From: an uncultured Paracoccaceae bacterium
GTDB lineage: Bacteria; Pseudomonadota; Alphaproteobacteria; Rhodobacterales; Rhodobacteraceae
DNA length: 64,000 nt
Direction of reading: 5' to 3'
Assembly (NCBI GenBank): GCA_947503765.1
Contig: CANNFA010000001.1
Span: 558,001-622,000 of the forward strand
Below are positions 20,957 to 28,910 of the stretch, piece by piece. Within the stretch, counting starts at the first letter, position 1. Each line of letters starts with the position of its first letter. The position numbers and the translations under genes are program-made. The notes below the pieces were generated by a model, which saw only the letters and a list, made by a program, of their open reading frames with translations, searched no databases and was not told where the DNA came from.

Positions 20957-22768
20957 ATGTCCGTTCTGACCGTGAAAGACCTGCATGTCGGCTTCGACAC
21001 GCAGGACGGCAAGGTAGAGGCCGTCAAGGGCGTCTCGTTCCATATCGAGGCGGGCGAATGCCTGGGCATCGTCGGCGAAAGCGGATCGGGCAAGAGCCAG
21101 AGTTTCATGGCGGCGATGGGCCTGTTGCCGCGGAACGGAACGGCGCGCGGCTCGGCCCTGCTGGACGGGCGCGAGATCCTGAACCTGCCGCCCGCGCGGC
21201 TGAACCGGATCCGGGGCGCCGATGTCGGGATGATCTTTCAGGATCCGCTGACCGCGCTGACGCCGCATCTGCGGGTGGGCGACCAGATGGCCGAGGTGCT
21301 GAAGGTGCATCGCGGCCTGTCGGGCAGCGCCGCGCGGCGTCACTGCCTCGACTGGCTGGAACGGGTGCGCATACCCGAGGCCGCGCGCCGGCTGCGCCAG
21401 TACCCGCACGAACTGTCCGGCGGGATGCGCCAGCGGGTGATGATCGCGCAGGCCATGCTGTGCGATCCGCGCCTGCTGATCGCGGACGAGCCGACGACCG
21501 CGCTGGACGTGACCGTGCAGGCCGACGTGCTGGACCTGATCGCGCTCTTGCAAAAGGAGGCGGGAACCGCCGTCGCGCTGATCACCCATGACATGGGCGT
21601 GGTGGCGCGCATGTGCGACCGGGTCGAGGTGATGCGGATGGGCAGTTTCGTGGAAAGCGGCGGTGTGGAAGACATCTTTGCCCGGCCCCGGCACGACTAC
21701 ACCAAGCGCCTGCTGGCGGCGATGCCGCGGATCGACGACGGCGACGCGCCGGATGCCATGCCGGATGCCGCGCCGATCCTGACGGTCGACGATCTGAACG
21801 TGCATTTCCCGATCCGCGTCGAGGGCGGCCTGTTCGGTCGCACCGTGCCGCTGCGCGCGGTGAACGGCGTCAGTTTCACCCTCGGCGAAGGCGAGACGCT
21901 GGGGATCGTCGGCGAATCGGGCTGCGGCAAGTCCACCCTCGCCCGCGCGGTGCTGCGACTGGTGGAACCCAGCGCCGGGACGGTCAGCTGGCTGGGCACG
22001 CCCCTGACCGATCTGGACCGGCGCGCCATGACCCGCGCGCGCAAGGATCTGCAGATCGTGTTCCAGGATCCGCTTGCCAGCCTCGATCCGCGGATGACCA
22101 TCGCCGATTCGATCGCCGAGCCGCTCAAGACCTTTCGCCCCGACCTGACAGTCCGTGAACGCAAGCAGGCGGTGCAGGAGATGATGGAGCGCGTCGGCCT
22201 CGACGCGATGATGTACAACCGCTACCCGCACGAGCTGTCCGGCGGTCAGAACCAGCGTGTCGGCATCGCCCGCGCCATGATCAACAAGCCCAAGCTGATC
22301 ATCTGCGACGAGGCGGTATCGGCGCTGGACGTGTCGATCCAGGCGCAGATCGTGAAGCTGCTGAAGGATCTGCAGGCCGAATTCGGCATGTCGATGCTGT
22401 TCATCAGCCACGACCTGTCGGTGGTGCGCGAGATCTCCAACCGGATCATGGTGCTGTATCTGGGCCGGATCGTGGAGCTGGCGGATGGCGAGACGATCTG
22501 TTCGCGCCCGTGCCACCCCTACACGCAATCGCTGATCTCGGCCGTCCCGATCCCCGATCCGGTCATCGAGCGGACGCGCGCGCGCATCCGCCTGCCCGGA
22601 GAGCTGCCGTCGCCGCTTGATCCCAAGGCGGGGCTGCGTTTCCTGCCCAGCAAGTTGCGCGAGGGACAGGTGGACCATGTGCCGGAACTGTCCGAGATCG
22701 CGCCGGGTCATTTCGTCGCCGAACATGACAGCGTCGAGGAGATCCGCGCTTTCGAGACGTCCGGTTAG
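20957..22768 (+). CDS. OppD-OppF fused ATP-binding protein
   Basis: A 603-residue protein with two complete ATPase domains. The first (residues 1-255) has Walker A GESGSGKSQS and signature LSGGMRQRVMIAQAM. The second (from about 275) has Walker A GESGCGKST near residue 318, LSGGQNQRVGIARAM and an oligopeptide/dipeptide-type C-terminal tail with HPYTQSLISAVPIPDP. In many bacteria these are separate OppD and OppF; the fusion is common in alphaproteobacteria. The first Walker A ends Lys-Ser-Gln rather than the usual Lys-Ser-Thr/Val, a variant I have seen in this family. Confidence 0.9.
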   Translation: MSVLTVKDLHVGFDTQDGKVEAVKGVSFHIEAGECLGIVGESGSGKSQSFMAAMGLLPRNGTARGSALLDGREILNLPPARLNRIRGADVGMIFQDPLTALTPHLRVGDQMAEVLKVHRGLSGSAARRHCLDWLERVRIPEAARRLRQYPHELSGGMRQRVMIAQAMLCDPRLLIADEPTTALDVTVQADVLDLIALLQKEAGTAVALITHDMGVVARMCDRVEVMRMGSFVESGGVEDIFARPRHDYTKRLLAAMPRIDDGDAPDAMPDAAPILTVDDLNVHFPIRVEGGLFGRTVPLRAVNGVSFTLGEGETLGIVGESGCGKSTLARAVLRLVEPSAGTVSWLGTPLTDLDRRAMTRARKDLQIVFQDPLASLDPRMTIADSIAEPLKTFRPDLTVRERKQAVQEMMERVGLDAMMYNRYPHELSGGQNQRVGIARAMINKPKLIICDEAVSALDVSIQAQIVKLLKDLQAEFGMSMLFISHDLSVVREISNRIMVLYLGRIVELADGETICSRPCHPYTQSLISAVPIPDPVIERTRARIRLPGELPSPLDPKAGLRFLPSKLREGQVDHVPELSEIAPGHFVAEHDSVEEIRAFETSG

Positions 22769-22791
22769 TATCGCCCGCATCCGCGGCCGGA

Positions 22792-23679
22792 TCAGCCGGG
22801 CGCAAGATCGCGGGACCGGATTGCCGTGTCGAAAAAGCCCGCCCACGGGTCCGAAATCTGCGCGAGGCGGCGAAACACTGTCTTGATGGTGTACTTGTCC
22901 GGCGTCATGTCGCCGGCCAGCGCCTCGTCCCAGCGCAGCGGCGTGGCGACCGGGGCGCCGGGCCGCGCGCGCACGCCGAAGGGGGCCACCGCCGTCTGCC
23001 CGTAGGCGTTGCGCCCGGTATCGAGGAATACGCGGCTTCCGCGCTTGTCCTTGCGGTGTTCGGTCGTGGCAAGGTCGGGGCCGGCGCGCGCCACGTCCCG
23101 GGCCAGCGCGCGGATCCAGTCCCGCACGGCGTCGAACCCGGCGCTGCGGTCAAGCGGCAGGACGATGTGCAGCCCGCGCGAGCCGGTGGATTTGACGAAG
23201 GATGGAAGGCCGCGTTCCTCCAGCGCGCTGCGCACCAGCGCCGCCACCTCCTGCACCTTGGCGAAATCGCCGTCAGACGGATCAAGATCGATGATCGCCT
23301 GATCGGGATGGTCGGGCCGGTCGCAGCGCGACAGCGCAAGATGCGGCGTGATGCACCCCTGATTGGCGAGGAAGGCAAGCTGCACCGCATCGCCGGCGAT
23401 GACATAGGTGACACGCCCGTCCTCCTTCGGCAGGTCGGCGCGGCCGATCCAGTCGGGAAAGTGATCCGGCATGTTCTTCTGGTAGAACCCGCCAGCCTCG
23501 ATCCCGTCCGGATAACGCTCCATGGTAAGCGGCCGGTCCTCGAAAAAGCGGGCGGAATGCTGGTAGACGCGCCGGTAATAGTCGATCAGGTCCGCCTTGG
23601 TCAGGCCGGATTGCGGGAACAGCACCTTGTCCGGGTGCGAGGGCGTGAAGCCCGTATCGTTCCTGCCGGCTCCTGTCAT
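22792..23679 (-). CDS. ligD: LigD polymerase/primase domain protein
   Basis: A 295-residue stand-alone POL domain of the bacterial NHEJ protein LigD (archaeo-eukaryotic primase fold), which adds ribo- or deoxynucleotides at broken ends. Seen: FTPSHPDKVLFPQSGLTKADLIDYY, ERYPDG, FYQKN, the catalytic IIDLDPSDGDF with the metal-binding Asp-x-Asp, STGSRGLHIV, HRKDKRGSRVFLDTGRN and TPLRWDE. The start overlaps the ligase stop by ATGA, so its separation is real and not a frameshift. Last gene of a three-gene minus-strand operon. No ku gene is visible in the window. Confidence 0.9.
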   Translation of the reverse strand: MTGAGRNDTGFTPSHPDKVLFPQSGLTKADLIDYYRRVYQHSARFFEDRPLTMERYPDGIEAGGFYQKNMPDHFPDWIGRADLPKEDGRVTYVIAGDAVQLAFLANQGCITPHLALSRCDRPDHPDQAIIDLDPSDGDFAKVQEVAALVRSALEERGLPSFVKSTGSRGLHIVLPLDRSAGFDAVRDWIRALARDVARAGPDLATTEHRKDKRGSRVFLDTGRNAYGQTAVAPFGVRARPGAPVATPLRWDEALAGDMTPDKYTIKTVFRRLAQISDPWAGFFDTAIRSRDLAPG

Positions 23680-24659
23680 GCCTCGCGCACCACGTCGCCG
23701 GCCGCCTTGTCGCGCCGCAGCCCGAGGAACCGCGGGTGGCGCAGCTTGCCGCCCGATGTCCATTCGGTAAAGCCGATCTCGGCGACGATCTCGGGCGCGA
23801 CCCAATGCGCACCGGACTCGTTCACGTCATCCGCGAACGGGCTGGCCTCGCACAGGATACCGTCAAGCCGGTCGCGGAAGGCCGCCAGAAAGTCATCGTC
23901 GAACCCGGTGCCGACCTTGCCGGCATAGCGCAGCGCACCCGCGTCGTAATAGCCCAGCAACAAGGCGCCAAATCCGATGCGGCTGCCCTTCGGTTCGGTG
24001 AAGCCGCCGATGACCAGTTCCTGTCCCGCGCTGCACTTGAACTTCAGCCAGTCGCGCGAACGCGAATGCGCATAGGGCGCATCCGCCCGCTTGGCGATGA
24101 TGCCCTCCCAGCCCTTGCGGCACGCCTCGGCAAGATAGGCTTCGCCGTCCTCGTTGCGATGCGGCGTGTAGCGGACCGGGTCTTCGAACGCGAAGGCGTC
24201 GCGCAGGATCGCCTTGCGCTCGCGCTGCGGCAGACCGGTGATGTCGCGCCCGTCGACATGCAGCAGGTCGAACAGGTAGAAATGGACCGTCACACCGCTG
24301 GCCCGTGCCTTGTCCGGATCCTTGATCTGCATCCGCGACTGCAGGCGCGAGAAATCGGAAACCCCCTCCGAGAAGGCCACGATCTCTCCGTCGGCGACGA
24401 AATCGCGGACGGGCTGGGCGGCCAGCGCGTCGATCAGTTCGGGATAGGTCGCCTCGATGCGTTTGCGGTTGCGCGTCATCAGGCGCAGCTCGCCGCCATT
24501 GCGAAACGCCAGTGCGCGCTCGCCGTCAAGCTTGCGCTCGTAGATCCAGCCCGGATCGGAGAAATGATCGTGCGTCAGGGTCGCCAGCATCGGTGCGCAC
24601 CATTCGGGAGGATCCGCCGGCACGCAGGGGGCGTCGGTGTCCCGCTCTGTCGCGCTCAT
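23676..24659 (-). CDS. ligD: LigD ATP-dependent DNA ligase domain protein
   Basis: A 327-residue ligase. The adenylation lysine lies in the motif I ERKLDGERAL. VADGEIVAF (motif III), HFYLFDLLHVDGRD, WEGIIAKR (motif IV) and WLKFKCSAGQELVIGG (motif V) follow. An OB-fold domain closes the protein with HWVAPEIVAEIGFTEW and LRHPRFLGLRRDK, as in LigD ligase domains. Four-base overlaps join it to the phosphoesterase gene before and the polymerase gene after. Seals nicks at repaired double-strand breaks, normally with Ku. Confidence 0.9.
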   Translation of the reverse strand: MSATERDTDAPCVPADPPEWCAPMLATLTHDHFSDPGWIYERKLDGERALAFRNGGELRLMTRNRKRIEATYPELIDALAAQPVRDFVADGEIVAFSEGVSDFSRLQSRMQIKDPDKARASGVTVHFYLFDLLHVDGRDITGLPQRERKAILRDAFAFEDPVRYTPHRNEDGEAYLAEACRKGWEGIIAKRADAPYAHSRSRDWLKFKCSAGQELVIGGFTEPKGSRIGFGALLLGYYDAGALRYAGKVGTGFDDDFLAAFRDRLDGILCEASPFADDVNESGAHWVAPEIVAEIGFTEWTSGGKLRHPRFLGLRRDKAAGDVVREA

Positions 24660-25252
24660 CCGTCTTCCCTCTCGCCGATCTCGCCGATGCTGCGCCCGGT
24701 CTTCACCGATTCCGGTTCGGTCGAGACCGGATTGCGCCGCGCATCGGCCGCGTCGTCGTCGGACTTGATCAGCAGCCAGTCCTCGCCCGCACCCCCCATC
24801 CGCTGAAGCCGGTAGCCGCCGGACAGCTTCTGCCCGTGCAGCACGATTTCGGCAAAGCCATGGTCAAGCGCCTCTGCGATGCTCATCGCCTTGCCGTCCT
24901 TCGACGTCACGTTGTCATAGGGTCCGCGATCCCACAGCAGCACCTCGCCGGCACCATATTGTCCGTCAGGGATCGCACCTTCGAAATCGGCGTAGTCCAG
25001 CGGGTGATCCTCGGTCGGGACCGCAAGCCGCTTGACGCGCGGATCGGTGGACGGCCCCTTGGGAACGGCCCAGCTTTTCAGGGTATCGTCCACTTCCAGC
25101 CGAAAGTCGAAATGATGCGAACTGGCCGCGTGTTCCTGGATCACGAAGATGGGCCTTGCGCCGCCGCTCTTGCCGCCGCGCGGCTCGGGCGTGCGGGAAA
25201 AGTCGCGCTTGCCCTCGTAGTCGCTGGTGCCGCCGGATGCCGGTTTGCCCAT
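24656..25252 (-). CDS. ligD: LigD 3'-phosphoesterase domain protein
   Basis: A 198-residue stand-alone PE domain that trims 3'-phosphate or a 3'-ribonucleotide to leave a ligatable 3'-OH. Signature residues: FVIQEHAASSHHFDFRLEV (metal-binding histidines), WAVPKGPS, EDHPLDYADFEG and GQYGAGEVLLWDRG. An ATG at 25252 (MGKPASGGTSDYEGKRDFSRT) fits the family start; the frame is open for 44 more codons upstream. It heads the operon PE-LIG-POL, which reproduces the domain order of one-chain LigD. Confidence 0.88.
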   Translation of the reverse strand: MGKPASGGTSDYEGKRDFSRTPEPRGGKSGGARPIFVIQEHAASSHHFDFRLEVDDTLKSWAVPKGPSTDPRVKRLAVPTEDHPLDYADFEGAIPDGQYGAGEVLLWDRGPYDNVTSKDGKAMSIAEALDHGFAEIVLHGQKLSGGYRLQRMGGAGEDWLLIKSDDDAADARRNPVSTEPESVKTGRSIGEIGEREDG

Positions 25253-25751
25253 CGTCTTCACCGCCTCGCTGCTGCTGGCCTGACGGATCCGAACGCGCAC
25301 GGCGGCCGGATCGTTCCCGGCGGATCGTTTCCGTTCCGGCAGGAAACCTTGGCATCGCGCGGGGCATAGCGGCCCGGCCCGCACGGCCTGCTCAACCTAA
25401 GATAGTATTTTTCAAGAATATTTCCGGACTGCCGCGCCGGCTTTCCGATACCTGGCGAATCAAGTCAGCGCCAGCCCGGTTTCCATTTCGCAAACAATCC
25501 GTAAATTTCGTGGTCATAAATTACGACAGCGCAAGACTACACCGTGAATTTACCCGGAGTTGCTCCCGTATTTAAAGCGCAAATCACCGACTCATGCGAA
25601 AGGCCCCCGAAAGCTTCGGCGACACGATGTCTTTGCATCCTACCAAGCCCTAAAATGGGCAGGAATACGGCATTCTTGCGGCAGCCGATTTCCGCCCGAA
25701 TGACGTATCTCACTCGGCGGACATCCGCAGGTAGAGTGATTGGGGGATGGA
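25253..25751. other. A+T-richer intergenic region before the polysaccharide locus
   Basis: About 500 bases without a gene, clearly lower in G+C than its surroundings from about 25400 to 25600. It must hold the promoter of the minus-strand ligD operon and that of the plus-strand exoY operon, but I cannot name convincing -35/-10 pairs. It contains TTTCCATTTC (25480-25489) and AACAATCCG (25493-25501), both of which recur in the other A+T-rich gap at 49.58-49.61 kb. Confidence 0.5.
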
Positions 25752-26567
25752 ATGAGCGACATGGCCGACCCGGTACTGACCGTATCCGCGCCTGAACTGT
25801 TCGAGCCGGCACAACGCCGCAAAACGCTCCTGGAGCGCCGCGGACGTCATCGGTTGCCGGAGAATCGTGCGACCTTCACGGACCCGCCATCCGCCCCCGA
25901 GGCGCGGTGCGATCCGGCTGCCCGGCCGCATCGTGATGCCGCCGCTGTCGCCGCGCGCGGCAACTACCGCGACCGCGGCAAGCGTGTGCTCGACGTGGCC
26001 ATCGTGCTGCTGACGCTGCCGGTCACGCTGCCGCTGATCGTGCTCGGCATGCTGCTGCTGGCGTTCGAAGGACGGCAAATCCTGTTCCGCCAGACACGGC
26101 TCGGACTGGGCGGCAAGGAATTCACGATGCTCAAGCTGCGCACCATGGTTCCCGGTGCCGACGCCCTGCTGGAGCAGTACCTGAAGGCCGACCCGGCCAT
26201 GCGCGACGAATGGGAAACCACCCAGAAGCTCAAGAAAGACCCGCGCATCACCCCGCTGGGCCGGTTCCTGCGCCGCTCGTCGATGGACGAGTTGCCGCAG
26301 ATCTGGCACGTCCTGACCGGCGAGATGAGCCTGGTCGGCCCACGCCCGATGATGCCGCACCAGATGGACCTTTACGGCGATCCGGCCCCCTATGTGGCAA
26401 TGCGGCCGGGAATTACCGGGCAGTGGCAGGTGATGGAACGCAACGAAAGCGATTTCGCCAGCCGGGCGCGCGCCGACCGCACCTATGAGCAAACCTGCAC
26501 GCTTCGAACCGATCTGAGGATCATCCTGCGGACGGTGGGTGTGGTTTTCCGGGGGACGGGCTATTGA
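25752..26567 (+). CDS. ExoY-type undecaprenyl-phosphate sugar-1-phosphate transferase
   Basis: A 271-residue initiating sugar transferase that puts the first sugar phosphate on undecaprenyl phosphate at the inner membrane. After a poorly conserved 75-residue head comes the single membrane hairpin (RVLDVAIVLLTLPVTLPLIVLGMLLL), then LFRQTRLGLGGKEFTMLKLRTM, RRSSMDELPQIWHVLTGEMSLVGPRP and a conserved tail with RPGITGQWQVMERNE. It lacks the extra membrane domain of WbaP-type enzymes, so it is of the ExoY/PglC-like short form. Start at the ATG after GGGGGATGGA. First gene of the plus-strand set ExoY, CpsD-like, Wzz-like. Confidence 0.9.
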   Translation: MSDMADPVLTVSAPELFEPAQRRKTLLERRGRHRLPENRATFTDPPSAPEARCDPAARPHRDAAAVAARGNYRDRGKRVLDVAIVLLTLPVTLPLIVLGMLLLAFEGRQILFRQTRLGLGGKEFTMLKLRTMVPGADALLEQYLKADPAMRDEWETTQKLKKDPRITPLGRFLRRSSMDELPQIWHVLTGEMSLVGPRPMMPHQMDLYGDPAPYVAMRPGITGQWQVMERNESDFASRARADRTYEQTCTLRTDLRIILRTVGVVFRGTGY

Positions 26568-26655
26568 TCGCGGGGCATGTGCAAGGCAACCTGAACGGGA
26601 TCGTTGCCGTGCTGCGGGCCGTTCGGCCTGTTGGGCACCGGGCGGGGGCCATGTG

Positions 26656-27558
26656 ATGCGGTTCGGCATGATACGAAAGGAGCCGGTGACGGATATGGGC
26701 GAGCGCGCAGGCGGGACCGGCCCGGACGGCACCGCCATTGCAGAGGCGGCAGGGCTGACGCTGCGCGGCGCGGCGCGGGTGCCCGCGGCGAACGGCCGGC
26801 GCGTGCCTGCGGGATCGTCCCTGAACGGCACCGAAAACGGCGCGGAAAACGGCCGCCCGGCACCGGGATGGTCCCGGTTGCGCCTTGTTGCGCAGGACAT
26901 GCGGCATGGCGCGCGCGCCAGGGTGCGCCTGATCTCCTGCCGGCCGGAGGATCCGGCCTCTCGCAGCTTTGACCAGCTCCGCACACGGCTTCTGCACGCG
27001 CTTCGCGATCATGGCTGGCACCGGATCGCGGTGACCGCCCCGGCGCGCGGCTGCGGCACAACCTTCGTTGCCGCGAACCTGGCGATCAGCCTGTCACGGC
27101 TGTCGAACGTGCGGACCCTGCTGATGGATCTGAACCTGGCGCAGCCGGGGCTGGCGCGGGCCTTCGACATCGGCAATGTCGGTGCGCTGGACCCGGTCCT
27201 GACCGGCGCGCAGGCGCCCGATACGCACCTGTTCCGGATCGGCGCGAACCTTGCGCTTGGCCTGAACGACCGGCCGGTCGGGGGCGGCGCCGCGCTGTTC
27301 CAGCACCCGGTGACGCGCGACATCCTGGACGGAATGCAGGCATCGCTGCGCCCGGACGTGACGCTGTACGACCTGCCGCCGATGCTGGGCCGCGACGATG
27401 TCGAGGCGTTCCTGCCGCAGGTGGACGGCGTCCTGCTTGTGACCGACGGCACCCGGACGGTGGGCCGGCAGATCGCCGAATGCGAACGTCTGCTGGACGG
27501 GCGCACACCGCTTCTGGGGGTGGTCCTGAACCGCGCCGAGACGCGCAAGTCCCGGTAA
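26656..27558 (+). CDS. CpsD/Wzc-like ATPase with altered Walker A
   Basis: About 300 residues, resembling the cytoplasmic ATPase partner of Wzz-type proteins. The fold pattern is present: FDQLRTRLLHAL, the nucleotide loop APARGCGTTFVAANLAISL, the Walker A' segment LLMDLNLAQPGLA and a Walker B-like VTLYDLPPM. However, the loop lacks the lysine of GxGK(S/T), having threonine instead, and the C-terminus (RAETRKSR) has no tyrosine cluster, so it is unlikely to be an active BY-kinase of the usual sort. The first 120 residues are variable and Gly/Asn-rich. Start uncertain; 26695 is another ATG. Probably regulates chain length with the next gene. Confidence 0.72.
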   Translation: MRFGMIRKEPVTDMGERAGGTGPDGTAIAEAAGLTLRGAARVPAANGRRVPAGSSLNGTENGAENGRPAPGWSRLRLVAQDMRHGARARVRLISCRPEDPASRSFDQLRTRLLHALRDHGWHRIAVTAPARGCGTTFVAANLAISLSRLSNVRTLLMDLNLAQPGLARAFDIGNVGALDPVLTGAQAPDTHLFRIGANLALGLNDRPVGGGAALFQHPVTRDILDGMQASLRPDVTLYDLPPMLGRDDVEAFLPQVDGVLLVTDGTRTVGRQIAECERLLDGRTPLLGVVLNRAETRKSR

Positions 27559-27576
27559 CAGGAAGGCAGCGCCGCG

Positions 27577-28881
27577 ATGGGCCCGATCCAGAGCTTCGAC
27601 GATGTCCTTGCCTTCCTGCGCCGCCGCGCATGGCCGATCCTGCTGGTCCTGTGCCTTGGCGTGCTGGCATCGGTCGTCTACGCGCTGCGCCAGCCGCATG
27701 TCTACGAGGCGACGGCGGTGATCCAGCTGGAGGCGCCAAAGATCGCCGACACTCTGGCCCCGTCGACGGTCGCGGAACCGGCGGCGCGGCGGCTTCAGAC
27801 CATCGAGCAGCGGATGATGGCGCGCGGCGAATTGCTGGCGCTGATCGACGAGTTCGGCCTCTTCGCCGACCTGCCCGCCCTGACGCCGACCGAAAAGGTC
27901 GTGCAGCTGCGCAACCTGACCCGCATCCGCGGGATAGAGGCGGCATCGGAAACCGCCGCCCTCGACGGCGCGCTGTCGGGGGTGCGGATCACCGTGCGGC
28001 TGGGCACGCGCGAGCTGGCCGAAGAGGTGGCGAACGAGCTGGCCGCAAGGCTTATCGCGTTGAGCAAGCAGGAGCGGATCGACCGCACGCACACCACGCT
28101 GGATTTCTTCGAGAACCGCGAATCCAAGCTGGCCGCCGAGATCGCGGTGCTGGAAGACCGGATCGTCGCCGTCCGCAACGAGCACGAATTGACCGTCTCG
28201 GGCGGCGTTCAGTTCCGGCGGGTAGAGATCAACACCCTGCAGGAGGCGCTGATCGGCATCGACCGCGAGATCCTGACCCGGCAGAGCATGTTGCGCAAGC
28301 TGGAGCAGGGCCGGCGCACGGCGGTGGACGAACGCCGCATCGGCGATCTGCGCGACGAGCTCGAGACCTTCCAGACCGAGAAGGACATGCTGACCGCACA
28401 GCGCGAGGCGCTGGCGCAGACCATCGCCGGCCTGCCCGAGGTCGAACAGCAATTGGCGGTGCTCCAGGGACGGCTCGACCAGCTTGACGAGCAATACGCG
28501 ATCGCCACCCGCAACCGCGCGGATGCCGAAACCGCGCACCTGATGGAACTGACCGACCGGGCCGAGACCCTGCGGGTGATCGAACCGGCGGTGAAGCCCG
28601 ATTATCCGGTCGCTCCCAGCCGCCGGATGATCGCGGCCAAGGGGGGGCTGGCCTCGCTGATGCTGGCGCTGGGGATCGGGCTGCTGCTCGATCTGCGGCG
28701 GCCGGTGATCCGCAATGCGGCGCAGATGGAACGCGAACTGGGCCTGCGTCCCGTCGTGGCGATCGGCCATTTCGCCTCGCCGCACGAGATCGCGCGCGGC
28801 CGAGCGCTGGGCAGGGCCGCGATGCTGGCCGGCGGGCTGATCCTTGCGCTGGGTGCGGCGCTTCTGGTGATCGCGCCCTGA
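27577..28881 (+). CDS. Wzz/GumC-like polysaccharide co-polymerase
   Basis: A 434-residue inner-membrane protein. A membrane segment near the N-terminus (AWPILLVLCLGVLASVVYAL) is followed by YEATAVIQLE. A long periplasmic helical region is rich in Glu/Arg/Leu heptads (about 190-330), and YPVAPSRRMIAAKGGLASLMLALGIGLLL holds the Pro-rich motif and second membrane helix. Two further hydrophobic stretches close the protein. These are features of chain-length determinants (Wzz, KpsE, GumC). It follows the CpsD-like ATPase by 18 bases, the normal pairing for control of exopolysaccharide length and export. Confidence 0.82.
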   Translation: MGPIQSFDDVLAFLRRRAWPILLVLCLGVLASVVYALRQPHVYEATAVIQLEAPKIADTLAPSTVAEPAARRLQTIEQRMMARGELLALIDEFGLFADLPALTPTEKVVQLRNLTRIRGIEAASETAALDGALSGVRITVRLGTRELAEEVANELAARLIALSKQERIDRTHTTLDFFENRESKLAAEIAVLEDRIVAVRNEHELTVSGGVQFRRVEINTLQEALIGIDREILTRQSMLRKLEQGRRTAVDERRIGDLRDELETFQTEKDMLTAQREALAQTIAGLPEVEQQLAVLQGRLDQLDEQYAIATRNRADAETAHLMELTDRAETLRVIEPAVKPDYPVAPSRRMIAAKGGLASLMLALGIGLLLDLRRPVIRNAAQMERELGLRPVVAIGHFASPHEIARGRALGRAAMLAGGLILALGAALLVIAP

Positions 28882-28910
28882 AACGGGCGAAAGGCCCCGC
28901 GCCGCGCCCG

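Noticed and set aside
22792-25252. Frameshifts or sequencing errors breaking a single ligD gene
   Set aside because: Each part has a sensible domain start with an ATG exactly overlapping the previous stop as ATGA; two chance errors would not produce that.
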